Positions 35,463 through 44,563 of a stretch of DNA of 64,000 nt are shown one piece after another. The notes under the pieces are model-generated. The model saw only the letters and a list, made by a program, of their open reading frames with translations. It made no database searches and was not told the origin of the DNA. The position numbers and the translations under genes are program-made. Numbering within the stretch: position 1 is the first letter of the stretch; every line of letters begins with the position of its first letter. The stretch comes from Microcoleus vaginatus WJT46-NPBG5 (lineage in GTDB: Bacteria > Cyanobacteriota > Cyanobacteriia > Cyanobacteriales > Oscillatoriaceae), in NCBI GenBank assembly GCA_019359355.1, contig JAHHHM010000026.1:1-64000 (forward strand), read 5' to 3'.

Positions 35463-35647
35463 CATGCCTGGGATAGAGCGGACATCTAATCTCATGTCAC
35501 CTTGCACCCACTTACTCTATTGTGGCAAACGCAATCATCTTGCCGGCATGAGATCACTCGCTACTTTGGCATCCTCTTCCCAAAAGCCGATCACTCCTGC
35601 CGGTTTTGTAAACTAAAGTAAAGGGGCACTCATAATTTTTGACAAAA

Positions 35648-36304
35648 ATGGATATTTACCAGATCGAAGCCGGCCTCAAGAGTTCTGATTCTCAAGCCCG
35701 GATGAGGGCACTCACAGCATTGAGAAGCTATGAATCGGAGGTGGCGGTTCCCCTGCTGAAAACCAAATTGCGAGATCCAGAATTTTTGGTGCGTTCGTTT
35801 GTGGCGATGGGATTAGGGCGCAAACAAACACCAGAAGCCTTTGACGCTTTAATCGATCTGGTAAAACACGATAACGATTACAATGTGCGCGCTGAAGCCG
35901 CGAACTCTCTATCTCTGTATGGGGAAGCTGCTGTTCCGCATCTGCTGCAAGTGTTTCGGGCAAACCGGCACTGGCTGATTCGCCGTAGTATTTTGGCTGC
36001 TTTTATCGAAATGTCCTACCCCGATATTTTGTTAGAAGTGTGTATCGAAGCGCTGGCAGACTCAGATTTGACGGTGCAGGAAGGGGCGGTTGATGGATTT
36101 GGATCGCTTGCCGGCAAGACGGAACAAGCGGAAGCATTGCAACAACTGCTGAGATTAGTTAGCTCAGATGAGTGGCGCATTCGCGTGCGAGTGGCTAGGG
36201 TTTTGAGAAGATTTGACGATGCAGATGCCAGGGATGCCCTAAGCCGGTTGAGAGAGGATGAGGATCATCGGGTTGTGGCAGCAGTGCTAGAAGGGTTGCT
36301 TTAG
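35648..36304 (+). CDS. HEAT-repeat protein
   Basis: About 218 aa of tandem HEAT/PBS-lyase-type alpha-helical repeats (for example ARMRALTALRSYES, VPLLKTKLRDPEFLVRSFVAMGLG, YNVRAEAANSLSLYGEAAVPHLLQVF). Repeats run the whole length with no catalytic motif. Proteins of this kind in cyanobacteria are scaffolds, and some relatives are phycobilin lyases of the CpcE/F type, but no phycobilisome gene is adjacent. I preferred ATG 35648 over the in-frame TTG at 35639 because ATG is stronger and the repeat starts at once. It converges with the next gene 12 nt away. Confidence 0.85.
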   Translation: MDIYQIEAGLKSSDSQARMRALTALRSYESEVAVPLLKTKLRDPEFLVRSFVAMGLGRKQTPEAFDALIDLVKHDNDYNVRAEAANSLSLYGEAAVPHLLQVFRANRHWLIRRSILAAFIEMSYPDILLEVCIEALADSDLTVQEGAVDGFGSLAGKTEQAEALQQLLRLVSSDEWRIRVRVARVLRRFDDADARDALSRLREDEDHRVVAAVLEGLL

Positions 36305-36315
36305 GAGTTTGCAGC

Positions 36316-36843
36316 TTACCGGCTCATTAACAGCAAGCTACCCAGCGTTAGAACTGTGACAATCAGCGCCAGCCAGATAAATCGATTGTCTTTTGTATTG
36401 ACTTGGCTCAGATCGACCGGCTCTACTTCGGCTTTTGGGCGTTGAGATTTGGAACTTTTAGCCGGGGGAATGCTGGTTTGGCGAGCGGTTGCCTCACTTT
36501 CATCCAAGGCAGTTAAGTCGGGGATTTGAACTAGCCATTCCGGACGGGTGTTTAGTTTCGGCGCTTCCAAAATGTAAAGCAACCGGCGTCCTTGTTGGCG
36601 GGTGTCTAGATGCGGGTGGCGGGTTAGCTGGTTGCAGAGGGCGATCGCTTCTGCACGTTGACCGGCTGCTTCGTAGGCTGTGACTAGCCAAATCTGCACG
36701 TCTCCCCCTAAGCTGGAGTTACGCTCTACTAGGGCACTGGCTTTTTGTAAATGCTGCACGGATTGGCGATACTGGCCGCTCTCAAAGGCAATTTTGCCGG
36801 CTTCATATTCAGTTTTGACAAGCTCTAAAGTTTCGGAATTCAT
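36316..36843 (-). CDS. TPR-like protein with C-terminal membrane anchor
   Basis: A 175-aa protein. Residues about 5-95 form two to three TPR-like helical pairs (YEAGKIAFESGQYRQSVQHLQKA, WLVTAYEAAGQRAEAIALCNQL). A polar, Ser/Lys-rich linker follows, and the C-terminus has one transmembrane helix (FIWLALIVTVLTLGSLLLM). This tail-anchored layout suggests a membrane-tethered adaptor. No enzymatic motif is present, and I do not recognise a named family. Confidence 0.75.
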   Translation of the reverse strand: MNSETLELVKTEYEAGKIAFESGQYRQSVQHLQKASALVERNSSLGGDVQIWLVTAYEAAGQRAEAIALCNQLTRHPHLDTRQQGRRLLYILEAPKLNTRPEWLVQIPDLTALDESEATARQTSIPPAKSSKSQRPKAEVEPVDLSQVNTKDNRFIWLALIVTVLTLGSLLLMSR

Positions 36844-37162
36844 CGCAGATTTGGTGAATTGTTGGTTGATCTTAAAGGCCTTGTTAAAAATTGAAGTTTT
36901 ATGGCTAAGGAATCGGTAAATTTTTTATTATAAGCTGTGTCTGGTTATTTGGATGTTTTTTTTAACGCTACTTTATTTTAACTCAAAATAGGTGTTTCAA
37001 TTGAAATTTAATTGAATTAACTATAGAAAAAATTTATGGTTAAAGCTGAAAATTTTTAAACTCAACTTAGATTAATAACTTCAAAAAAGCAAAGATAATT
37101 TATAATAACAGAATAAAAAATCTAGCTAAAAGAAGACAAGCATCAACGGAGAAATAAAGTCT
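36844..37162. other. AT-rich promoter region of aroK
   Basis: 319 nt, very AT-rich, between divergent genes. No gene or repeat recognised. It should hold promoters in both directions; several TATAAT-like strings occur (for example near 37105) but none can be assigned securely. Confidence 0.45.
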
Positions 37163-37723
37163 GTGAGCGACTTATTAAAAGGGGTGAATTTATATCTAGT
37201 TGGGATGATGGGTGCCGGCAAAACAACGGTGGGGCGCATCTTGGCTAAGCAGCTCGGCTATCGCTTTGTAGATACGGATGAGTTAGTTGAGCAGGTGGCC
37301 GGCCAATCAATTGCAGAGATGTTTGAGACGGAGGGGGAAGAAACGTTTCGGCAGACGGAAACCAAAGTTTTGGGGGAAGTGGCGGCTTATAAAAAGTTAG
37401 TCATCTCCACTGGCGGCGGAATTGTGCTGCGGCAGCAAAACTGGAGTTACTTGCATTACGGCATTGTGCTATGGCTAGATGTGCCGGTGGAACAACTTTA
37501 TGAGCGTTTGCGCCAGGATACCAGCCGGCCTTTGTTAAGAGATCCTGACCCTTTGGCAAAGCTGCACAGCCTTTACGAGAGCCGACAACGCCTGTACGCG
37601 CAAGCGGATGTGCACGTCATCACGGGTGCCGGTGAGACGCCACAACAACTTGCGCCGCGAGTGCTTGAGGAAATTCGCAAAGTTCTCAAATCAGACGTTG
37701 CTAGTGCGGCTGAGTCAAATTAA
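37163..37723 (+). CDS. aroK: Shikimate kinase
   Basis: Phosphorylates shikimate at the 3-hydroxyl with ATP, the fifth step of the shikimate pathway. The 186-aa protein shows Walker A GMMGAGKTTVGR (about residues 14-25), the shikimate-binding DTDELVEQVAGQSIAEMF and STGGGIVLR segments, and the lid region RPLLRDPDP. The start is GTG at 37163, read as Met, with a weak GGAG 12 nt before it. Length is normal. argB follows 90 nt later on the same strand, so the two may be co-transcribed. Confidence 0.96.
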   Translation: MSDLLKGVNLYLVGMMGAGKTTVGRILAKQLGYRFVDTDELVEQVAGQSIAEMFETEGEETFRQTETKVLGEVAAYKKLVISTGGGIVLRQQNWSYLHYGIVLWLDVPVEQLYERLRQDTSRPLLRDPDPLAKLHSLYESRQRLYAQADVHVITGAGETPQQLAPRVLEEIRKVLKSDVASAAESN

Positions 37724-37813
37724 TCAGCAACAAATTGCACCATCAAGAGATTGTTGAGCCGCACCCTCTGCCGATAAACTGCAATTCAATCCTGTTTGCA
37801 TAATTCTTACCCC

Positions 37814-38707
37814 ATGCTCACCGAACACGAATACTTTCAGCAAACTGAAGCCACGCGGGTGCGAGTGCTGAGTGAAGCACTGCCTTACATCCAGCAGTTT
37901 GCCGGTCGCACGGTTGTTGTCAAATATGGCGGCGCGGCGATGAAAGATAGCACGCTCAAAGACAAAGTCATCCGCGATATCGTTTTTCTGTCCTGTGTTG
38001 GCATACGACCTGTTGTGGTTCACGGCGGTGGCCCGGAGATTAACAGCTGGTTAGATAAACTAGGCATTGAGCCGCAATTTAAGAACGGTTTGCGCGTGAC
38101 TGACTCTGCCACGATGGATGTCGTGGAGATGGTTTTAGTCGGTCGGGTCAATAAAGAACTGGTTTCTCTGATTAACCGTGCCGGCGGACAGGCCGTGGGA
38201 CTGTGCGGCAAAGATGGTAACTTGTTCAATGCACGTCCTGAAGGTCAAGAAGGCATTGGCTTTGTTGGCGAAGTAACCAGTGTGAGAATCAATCTTTTAG
38301 AATCGTTGGTTAACGGCGGTTATATTCCAGTTGTCTCCAGTGTGGCGGCGGATTTAGAGGGTCAAGCTTATAATATCAACGCGGATACGGTTGCCGGTGA
38401 ACTCGCGGCTGCTTTGGGTGCAGAAAAATTAATTTTACTGACCGATACTGCCGGCATCTTGAAGGATTATAAAGACCCATCAACGTTAATTCCCAAGTTG
38501 AGTATTCAAGACGCACGAGATTTGATCGATACTGGTGTAGTCGCCGGCGGGATGATTCCCAAGGTAAAATGTTGTGTGCGTTCACTTGCCCAAGGCGTTA
38601 AAGCCGCTCATATTATCGATGGTCGCCTTCCCCACGCCTTGCTGTTAGAAATCTTTACTGACACTGGGATCGGTTCGATGATGGTGGGATCTGAGTTTAC
38701 CACTTAA
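37814..38707 (+). CDS. argB: Acetylglutamate kinase
   Basis: Phosphorylates N-acetyl-L-glutamate, the controlling step of arginine synthesis in cyanobacteria and a target of the PII signalling protein. Motifs are [11 protein letters not shown] (nucleotide site), [28 protein letters not shown] and the arginine-sensing C-terminal [12 protein letters not shown] segment. I start at ATG 37814 ([28 protein letters not shown]), because the N-terminal helix that forms arginine-sensitive hexamers begins there; the longer frame from 37796 adds six unrelated residues. Confidence 0.96.
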   Translation: MLTEHEYFQQTEATRVRVLSEALPYIQQFAGRTVVVKYGGAAMKDSTLKDKVIRDIVFLSCVGIRPVVVHGGGPEINSWLDKLGIEPQFKNGLRVTDSATMDVVEMVLVGRVNKELVSLINRAGGQAVGLCGKDGNLFNARPEGQEGIGFVGEVTSVRINLLESLVNGGYIPVVSSVAADLEGQAYNINADTVAGELAAALGAEKLILLTDTAGILKDYKDPSTLIPKLSIQDARDLIDTGVVAGGMIPKVKCCVRSLAQGVKAAHIIDGRLPHALLLEIFTDTGIGSMMVGSEFTT

Positions 38708-38713
38708 GTTGCC

Positions 38714-38778
38714 AGTGCCGGTGATGTCGCTAGCTGGCGGAATCGCGCCGGCACTGCTATCGTTATTTTGTTTTTTTC
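38714..38778 (+). terminator. Probable terminator of argB
   Basis: AGTGCCGG (38714-38721) pairs perfectly with CCGGCACT (38748-38755) across a 26-nt loop. A T-rich run, TTATTTTGTTTTTTT, follows within about 10 nt. It begins 6 nt after the argB stop. The stem arms are built on the GCCGGC-type motif common in this genome. Confidence 0.55.
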
Positions 38779-38936
38779 CTGTTGGGAAGCCGGAACAATG
38801 GTTGCACTAGCGGCGTGCCGGTTTTAATTTTCTTTAAACTATCTAAGAACACTCCCCATTCTGCCCTATAGTACCGAAGGCTCGTCAAACTGCCGAGCTT
38901 ATGCGGGCAGATGTTCAGACTGGAGTTTTAAATCAA

Positions 38937-40439
38937 ATGAGCATTCCTTTAATTTTAGATATTGCTGTCGGTTTAATTTTTATTTACTTAATATTAAGCC
39001 TGCTCGCTTCCGAAATTCAAGAACTGATCACTACCTTGTTACAGTGGAGAGCTGAACATTTAAAAAAATCAATAGAAGTGTTAATTGCAGGCGGCAATGA
39101 TGACAGTGCCAATGCTCAAAAAGCTCGAATTCTTGCCAATTCACTTTACGATTATCCTTTGCTGAGAAACCTTAATCAAGAAGCAAAAGGACGGCTGGCA
39201 AAAGCATTCCGCCGGATTAGTGACGGGGTCATTAAGCTCGGTCGCCAAATGCTGCCAAAAGATAAAAATGTTTTTGGGAAGAAAGATAGCGGCCCCTCTT
39301 ACATCCCTGCAGAATCCTTCGCCCGGACGCTCATTGATGCTTTGAAAATTAAACCCCTAGCTCATATATTAAGTATTTCCAGAGTTCAGAAATTTAAACA
39401 AGATCGATTGCTGGAAAAAATCGTCGCCGTTGTCACGGAAGCAGACATTTCTGAAGACAAGAAAACCATCTTTGAAAAAGAGCTGAATAAGTTCGATCAA
39501 AGCCTTGAGGAAATTGTCGCTGATCTCAGATCGGCAACAACCACTTTGGAAATGAGCATTGAAAGAATGTCTGATAAGCTGGATACCTGGATTGGCAATT
39601 GCGAGATAGGGTTGCCGGCAGATGATCCATCCAGCCAGATGTTTGTGAGCCGGCTTAAATTATTGAAGCAAGATATTTTTGGTGAAAATGAAAGAAGAGT
39701 CTTGCTGGGAACGCTGAAACCCAAATTGGAAGAAGTGATGCAAGTCATTGCCAGAAGTCCTGAGCTTTATTCGGAATTTGAAAAAGCAGTTAACGATAAA
39801 GAGAGTGATACCTACAGAGAAATTTCAACATTAATCGATACTTTACCTGATTCTCTTAAAGCGAGTATGGTTGAACTCACCAACCGCGTAAAAAGTGGGA
39901 GTGCCAGCATTGAGGATGATATTACTCAACTGCAAATTCAAGTTGAAACTTGGTTTGATCGCTCACTGGATCGAGCGTCTGGGGTTTATAAACGCAATGC
40001 TAAAGGCGTGGCAATTTTAATTGGTTTAGTTGTTGCGGTCATTGCTAATACCGATACATTTCATATCGTCGAGAGTTTATCAAGAAATTCTGTTTTGCGA
40101 GCAACAATCACTCAAAATGCTGAGCAGGTAGTGACTCGAAACCCAAAGGGAGCAGCCGGTTTAACCAAGCTTAAAACAGAAATGAGAGAGGCGCTTGCGG
40201 ATGTTTCTATCCCCATTGGTTGGAGTAAAGCGAATCAGGAACAGCAATTTAGTCAAAAAGAAGACTGGAAGATTCCTTATCTCAAGCAAATTGTAGGTTG
40301 GATCGTGAGCGGCTTGGCGATTTCTATGGGTTCCTCCTTTTGGTTTGGTTTGCTGAACAAAATTGTGAATGTCCGCAATACCGGCAAATCCGACTTCCCT
40401 AAACATGAGCAGCAAATTGTACCTGAAGTAAGGGAGTAG
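38937..40439 (+). CDS. Membrane protein with long coiled-coil region
   Basis: About 500 aa from ATG 38937 (GGAG 11 nt upstream); the longer frame from 38901 adds 12 residues of leader. One N-terminal transmembrane helix (LILDIAVGLIFIYLILSLLA) is followed by a long, charged alpha-helical stretch. Further hydrophobic helices lie near residues 360-377 (VAILIGLVVAVIA) and 455-480 (IVGWIVSGLAISMGSSFWFGLL). No catalytic motif is visible and I do not recognise a family. It resembles cyanobacterial membrane-bending or scaffold-like proteins only in shape. Confidence 0.75.
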   Translation: MSIPLILDIAVGLIFIYLILSLLASEIQELITTLLQWRAEHLKKSIEVLIAGGNDDSANAQKARILANSLYDYPLLRNLNQEAKGRLAKAFRRISDGVIKLGRQMLPKDKNVFGKKDSGPSYIPAESFARTLIDALKIKPLAHILSISRVQKFKQDRLLEKIVAVVTEADISEDKKTIFEKELNKFDQSLEEIVADLRSATTTLEMSIERMSDKLDTWIGNCEIGLPADDPSSQMFVSRLKLLKQDIFGENERRVLLGTLKPKLEEVMQVIARSPELYSEFEKAVNDKESDTYREISTLIDTLPDSLKASMVELTNRVKSGSASIEDDITQLQIQVETWFDRSLDRASGVYKRNAKGVAILIGLVVAVIANTDTFHIVESLSRNSVLRATITQNAEQVVTRNPKGAAGLTKLKTEMREALADVSIPIGWSKANQEQQFSQKEDWKIPYLKQIVGWIVSGLAISMGSSFWFGLLNKIVNVRNTGKSDFPKHEQQIVPEVRE

Positions 40440-41110
40440 CCATTAAGAACAAAGTGAAAAGGGTTAGGAGTGCCGGTGTCAGATTTCCGCTTCTAAACTT
40501 CAACCAGCAGAGGGTTAAATTTGGATAAAAATTGTCACAGGGGAGCCTGGATTCTCTCCTAATGCTTCCCCTGTGGAAATCATAACTTTTTTTCTATCGC
40601 GCGATAGATTTATAACCTAATAAGCTACATATTAAGACTGAAAATTCTCCCGGCATTCGGCTGCTGAGAAGAGCCAATAGGAACTTCTCAAGACATAACC
40701 TGACAAAGAACATCTTAATGCGTGATCTAGCTCACAGTAAATCCCTTAGATTTCTCGATAAAGTGAATATAAGTTAGGCAGTTAAGAGGCATTCTTTGGT
40801 CTGGCAACAGCTCTTTTAGGTAAAACAACGGTAGAAGCCGAAGACGTAGCTGTGAGTGCAGGCAGAACGAAATCCGCTCGCAAATTGCTGTAACTGGCCG
40901 ATTACATATCAGAGGACAACCCTCAAGAGGATAGCTTACCTCATTGGCAAGTGTGATTCTGTTTGAGGCAAGTGCCCAACAGGTTCGTCCTCAAATGATA
41001 AATATTCTAAAGTAATTGTAAAGACCGGAGCAAGTTTAGTAAAAAATTGCAAAATAGTAATAATTTTTAAGGCATCTGAAAGGTGAGTTCTGAATTGTGG
41101 TCGCTGGCTT
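40440..41110. other. Intergenic region with inverted repeat and a decayed frame
   Basis: About 670 nt. It holds an inverted repeat at 40536-40575, and from about 40801 a frame reading LATALLGKTTVEAEDVAVSA and beyond, with an in-frame TAA. No intact gene is supported; a 81-aa minus-strand frame at 40936-41181 overlaps the kinase start and is not called. Confidence 0.45.
40536..40575 (+). terminator. Inverted repeat, possible terminator
   Basis: CACAGGGGA pairs with TCCCCTGTG (9 bp perfect, extended by GC with a one-base bulge). A T-run (TTTTTTT) follows about 10-13 nt later, near 40585. It lies about 100 nt beyond the membrane-protein stop. Confidence 0.42.
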
Positions 41111-41146
41111 TTGCTGTGTATCAATCTAACGATGGGGGTTCGGGGA

Positions 41147-42172
41147 ATGGACGAGTTAACTAAACATCTAGAGGAACGCAATGCGGAACTGGAGAAAAAG
41201 GTTGCTGAATTGAGCCGGCAAGTTCAGCATAAAGACTTGCGCCTTAAAGAAGCCATGACACAAATGAAGCAGATGCAGGAGCATTTGGTTCAGATGGAAA
41301 AAATGTCGATGTTGGGTCAGATGGTTGCCGGTATTTCTCATGAAATTAATAACCCGATTAACTTTATTTACGGGAATTTACCGTATGTAGAGGAGCATAT
41401 AGAAGCGCTGTTAAAGGTGATAGAGGTTTACCAGTCGGCTTATGAAATAAAGGCTGCGGTTGAGGATGTACTTTCAGAAGTGGAGCTAGATTATGTTCTA
41501 GAAGATTTGCCGCGCATTGTTGAGTCGATGAAGCTGGGGGCGGAAAGAATTAGAGAACTGGTTCTCAACTTACGAAATTTCTATCGCCTCGATGAATGCC
41601 AGATGAAAGAAGCGGATATAAATGCCGGCATTGAAAGTACGCTGGTAATGCTGCACAACCGTTATAAGCAGAAAATTGAAATTGTGCGGCAATACGGCGA
41701 ACTGCCGCCGGTGGAGTGCCATATTAACCAGTTAAGTCAGGTGTTTATGAATCTTCTGAGCAATGCGATTGATGCGTTGCTGGCAAAAGAAGCAAAAAAT
41801 GGTCAGTCAGAGGAAGAAACGGCAGCCGGCGCTTCTAGCAAAAAGCAAATTGCAATTGCTACGCAACTGGTGGGCGCAGACCGAATTTCAATCAGTATTT
41901 CTGATAATGGGCTTGGGATTAATCCAGAAGTGAAAACGCGTGTATTTGAGCCGTTTTTTACAACGAAACCGATAGGCGTTGGCACGGGATTAGGATTATC
42001 TATTTCCCATCAAATTGTCACGGAAACTCACGGCGGCAAAATTTACTGTTTTTCAACATTGGGTGAAGGCACAACTTTTATGGTAGAGCTGCCGGTGTGC
42101 CAGTCTAACAGACGTGAGGCTGAAGAACTGTCATTAATAATGAATGAGCCGGCGAAGACTTTTAAAAGATGA
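41147..42172 (+). CDS. Soluble sensor histidine kinase
   Basis: About 342 aa with a coiled-coil N-terminus (HLEERNAELEKKVAELSRQ and on to residue 55), a HisKA-like dimerisation domain with the phospho-acceptor H65 in SHEINNP, and a HATPase_c domain with the N box (NLLSNAIDAL), G1 (DNGLGI), F (FEPFFTTKP) and G2 (GTGLGLSIS) motifs. It has no membrane segment or sensor domain, so input must come from a partner. The catalytic core is closely related to those at 50808-52994 and 55636-61236. The start is uncertain; ATGs at 41111, 41132 and 41147 are in frame. Its end overlaps the convergent recombinase gene by 11 nt. Confidence 0.88.
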   Translation: MDELTKHLEERNAELEKKVAELSRQVQHKDLRLKEAMTQMKQMQEHLVQMEKMSMLGQMVAGISHEINNPINFIYGNLPYVEEHIEALLKVIEVYQSAYEIKAAVEDVLSEVELDYVLEDLPRIVESMKLGAERIRELVLNLRNFYRLDECQMKEADINAGIESTLVMLHNRYKQKIEIVRQYGELPPVECHINQLSQVFMNLLSNAIDALLAKEAKNGQSEEETAAGASSKKQIAIATQLVGADRISISISDNGLGINPEVKTRVFEPFFTTKPIGVGTGLGLSISHQIVTETHGGKIYCFSTLGEGTTFMVELPVCQSNRREAEELSLIMNEPAKTFKR

Positions 42173-43457
42173 AAATAACTTGCAGATTTAAGGTTGATTC
42201 TTGTCGGGTAATTTCTATGTTACGGATGAATTCTCGGAAGTAGAACCGGCGCTCTGATTCTGATAGATCTAGCCAAAATTGCGGGATAGAAACTGCTTGG
42301 GCAATCTCACGTAGATTCACGGGCGGCAGTTGAGCGAGCCGGCTTTGCAGTTCGGAAATTTCTGTACGGAGTTTGTAGGCACGTAATTCTGCGGTTTCTG
42401 TGTCGAGAATGCCGGCGGCGGTGAGGTTGGGAAGTTGAGAAAGGATGTCTTGTTTAGTTGCAATTGTGCCGGTAATTCCACTTTTGATTTTATCCATATC
42501 TGGCATATTGATGCCGGCAACTGCACGAGGTAAATCCCGACAAATTCCCTCAATCGTTTGCTCTAAAACTTGCTCGTAAGGAATTGCTTTACATTTGGGT
42601 TGTTTAGGGCAGCCGATGGGGCGCAGATAGAGATATTCCTGATCTTTGCGAAAGGTGGTAACGCGAGATACTGTCATTGATGAGTGGCATTCGCTGCACA
42701 TAACCAAGCCGGAGAGGGAACGCGGCGCACTGGCGGTACGGGGAGGCATTCGCCGGTTGCGGCGCAAAATTCGCTCGACTTGGGCGGCTTCTTCCCGCGA
42801 AATAATTGGGACGTGGGTGTTAGAAATAACTTCGCCATTTTGATATTTTAAATCACCTCGATAAACGGGATTGGTTAGCCACTGCCGGCCTGTAGAAACC
42901 GAGATTTTTTTACCGTGCTTTTGCTCTAAATAGCGCACAGCCCCGCGCAAAGAACCGTAGAGAAGAAACTGTTCAAAAAAGTCTTTAACCACCGGCGCAG
43001 CACTGCGATCAAGGGCGTAGCGATCCTTGCCTCTGCGGTATCCGTAGGGGGCTTTTCCGGGAGGCGGTAAGGCTTTAATACGATTGCGGGCGTGTCCTTG
43101 ACGAATGCGCCGGCTGCGCTGATTTTGCTGGATTTCATTCAGCAGTTGGAGTAAGCCTGCTTTTTTAAGTTCTAAGTCCTGAGTTTGTATTTCTGAGTTT
43201 GTAGCAATCAGTTTGATGCCCAAAGATTCAATTGCAGCTAGGTGAACGCATACATCCTGCACTGAATCGCCCAATTCTTCTAAACGGCGAATTAATAAAT
43301 AGTTAGGGGGTTCGGTTTGGCAATCTTGTAAAAGTTGTTGGAGTTGTGCCCGTTCGCCTAAGTCTTGATAAACGCGATCCACTTCCCAACCCCAGATAAA
43401 ACGATCAGGTGCCGGTTCTAGTAAAGGATCGCTGTAGGAATAAGCAATGATTTTCAT
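42162..43457 (-). CDS. Divergent large serine recombinase family protein
   Basis: A 431-aa protein with resolvase-family layout. The N-terminal domain (about 1-95) is divergent: instead of Y-x-R-x-S it has AYSYSDPLLE, and the usual RLDRLGRS helix reads RRLEELGDS. A Recombinase domain follows (about 130-245; PPGKAPYGYRR, NPVYRGDLKYQNG), then a zinc ribbon beginning CSECHSSM with later CPKQPKC, and a coiled coil. Catalytic competence is uncertain because the arginine signature is missing, although a Ser at position 7 or 9 could serve. It overlaps the upstream nuclease-like gene by 4 nt, so they form an operon. Confidence 0.82.
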   Translation of the reverse strand: MKIIAYSYSDPLLEPAPDRFIWGWEVDRVYQDLGERAQLQQLLQDCQTEPPNYLLIRRLEELGDSVQDVCVHLAAIESLGIKLIATNSEIQTQDLELKKAGLLQLLNEIQQNQRSRRIRQGHARNRIKALPPPGKAPYGYRRGKDRYALDRSAAPVVKDFFEQFLLYGSLRGAVRYLEQKHGKKISVSTGRQWLTNPVYRGDLKYQNGEVISNTHVPIISREEAAQVERILRRNRRMPPRTASAPRSLSGLVMCSECHSSMTVSRVTTFRKDQEYLYLRPIGCPKQPKCKAIPYEQVLEQTIEGICRDLPRAVAGINMPDMDKIKSGITGTIATKQDILSQLPNLTAAGILDTETAELRAYKLRTEISELQSRLAQLPPVNLREIAQAVSIPQFWLDLSESERRFYFREFIRNIEITRQESTLNLQVIFIF

Positions 43458-44083
43458 TGCAAAATTAATTGGCCCAATCGCTTCAAAATGCTCAGGACGT
43501 TGTAGAAATCTTCATTCCCTCGTCGAAGCGTGAATTCATAGGAATAGGCATATTGTGGCGTGCCTTGTTTAGACAATTTTAAGAAAATAAAATTACTGCC
43601 ATTTGTGATAAATCCAAAAGTCGATTTTTCTGTGGCGGGGTTAGCCAGCATATAAGCTAATGCTTGGGGCATTGCCGGTTCAAGGGATAAGCCACCTCGT
43701 TTAGATTCGATGACGAGTACCCACAATTGATTTCGCAAGACTAAAACATCTATGCGTCCCTGAACAACTTCGTCTTCATCCTCAATAGAGATTTGCACCG
43801 GCACTTCTACTTCGACTTTAAAGGGAGGTTGGTAAAAGCCGGCTAGATCCAGCAGCGGCGATAGCACCACCATTTGTACCAGGCTTTCTATCATGGGGCG
43901 ACTCTGAGTTAAGTGCAAATAATTGCTCTTAACTCTATCTAAAGTTTGTTTTTCTATATTAGAAAGTTCCACTAAGTTCGTTGACCATTCTGTAAAAAAT
44001 TGGTCATTAGAAGTGCGTTGTAAATTGAACTTTTCTTGCAAATATTCTAGAGAAAGATTAGTAGCTGGAATTGCTTGAACCAT
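43454..44083 (-). CDS. HsdR_N-like PD-(D/E)XK protein
   Basis: A 209-aa protein resembling the N-terminal nuclease domain of type I restriction R subunits. The PD-(D/E)XK core is D112 (GRIDVLVL), E126-S-K128 (VIESKRGG), and the following QALAYML with Q140. There is no helicase part, so it is not a complete HsdR. Stand-alone copies are common in cyanobacteria and plasmids. It is translated with the recombinase-like protein (ATGA overlap at 43454-43457). Together they look like a small mobile or defence-related unit, but neither target nor activity is known. Confidence 0.78.
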   Translation of the reverse strand: MVQAIPATNLSLEYLQEKFNLQRTSNDQFFTEWSTNLVELSNIEKQTLDRVKSNYLHLTQSRPMIESLVQMVVLSPLLDLAGFYQPPFKVEVEVPVQISIEDEDEVVQGRIDVLVLRNQLWVLVIESKRGGLSLEPAMPQALAYMLANPATEKSTFGFITNGSNFIFLKLSKQGTPQYAYSYEFTLRRGNEDFYNVLSILKRLGQLILQ

Positions 44084-44141
44084 AACATTATTAAAATCTG
44101 AGGTTTTTGAGTTATTATTTATTATCTCATGCCGGCACCGC

Positions 44142-44501
44142 TCACTCGCTCAGCTCAATTATGTTACCATCTGGATCTTGAGTAAATAAAGCAGCGCGAC
44201 CTGATGCACTCATTTGTATGGAGCATCCATGAGCGATTAACATCTCTTTCGCAGCTTCTAAATTAGCAACTGAGAAAGCGATATGTCGATTGCGTCCCAA
44301 TTTTTCAGAATTGATGTGAGCTGAGGGAATATCTGAAGCAACCATCAGATGAATTTGGAAGTTTCCAATTTGATACCAAGCACCGGGAAATTTTAGCACT
44401 CGTTCTACTTTTGGCAATCCTAGAACTTTTCCATAAAAATGCTCAGCTTGTTCAAGTTCGGAAACAATTATGGCGGCGTGAAGACATTGAGTGATTTCCA
44501 T
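44142..44501 (-). CDS. VOC/glyoxalase-family protein
   Basis: A small protein (about 119 aa from ATG 44501) of the vicinal-oxygen-chelate fold: ITQCLHAAIIVSELEQAEHFYGKVLGLP, GAWYQIGNFQIHLM, NRHIAFSVANLEAAKEML and FTQDPDGNIIELSE. Metal-ligand positions (His near the start, the internal H-x-x-H region and the final Glu) are present. The family includes glyoxalases, dioxygenases and fosfomycin-type resistance enzymes; which one cannot be told. In-frame upstream ATGs at 44543 and 44525 are less likely because the fold starts at MEITQCLHA. Confidence 0.85.
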   Translation of the reverse strand: MEITQCLHAAIIVSELEQAEHFYGKVLGLPKVERVLKFPGAWYQIGNFQIHLMVASDIPSAHINSEKLGRNRHIAFSVANLEAAKEMLIAHGCSIQMSASGRAALFTQDPDGNIIELSE

Positions 44502-44563
44502 CGTTAATTGAGTTGGTAAGGGCATAAGATAGTGCAATAGCAATCGTAACGCTGATCTAACTC

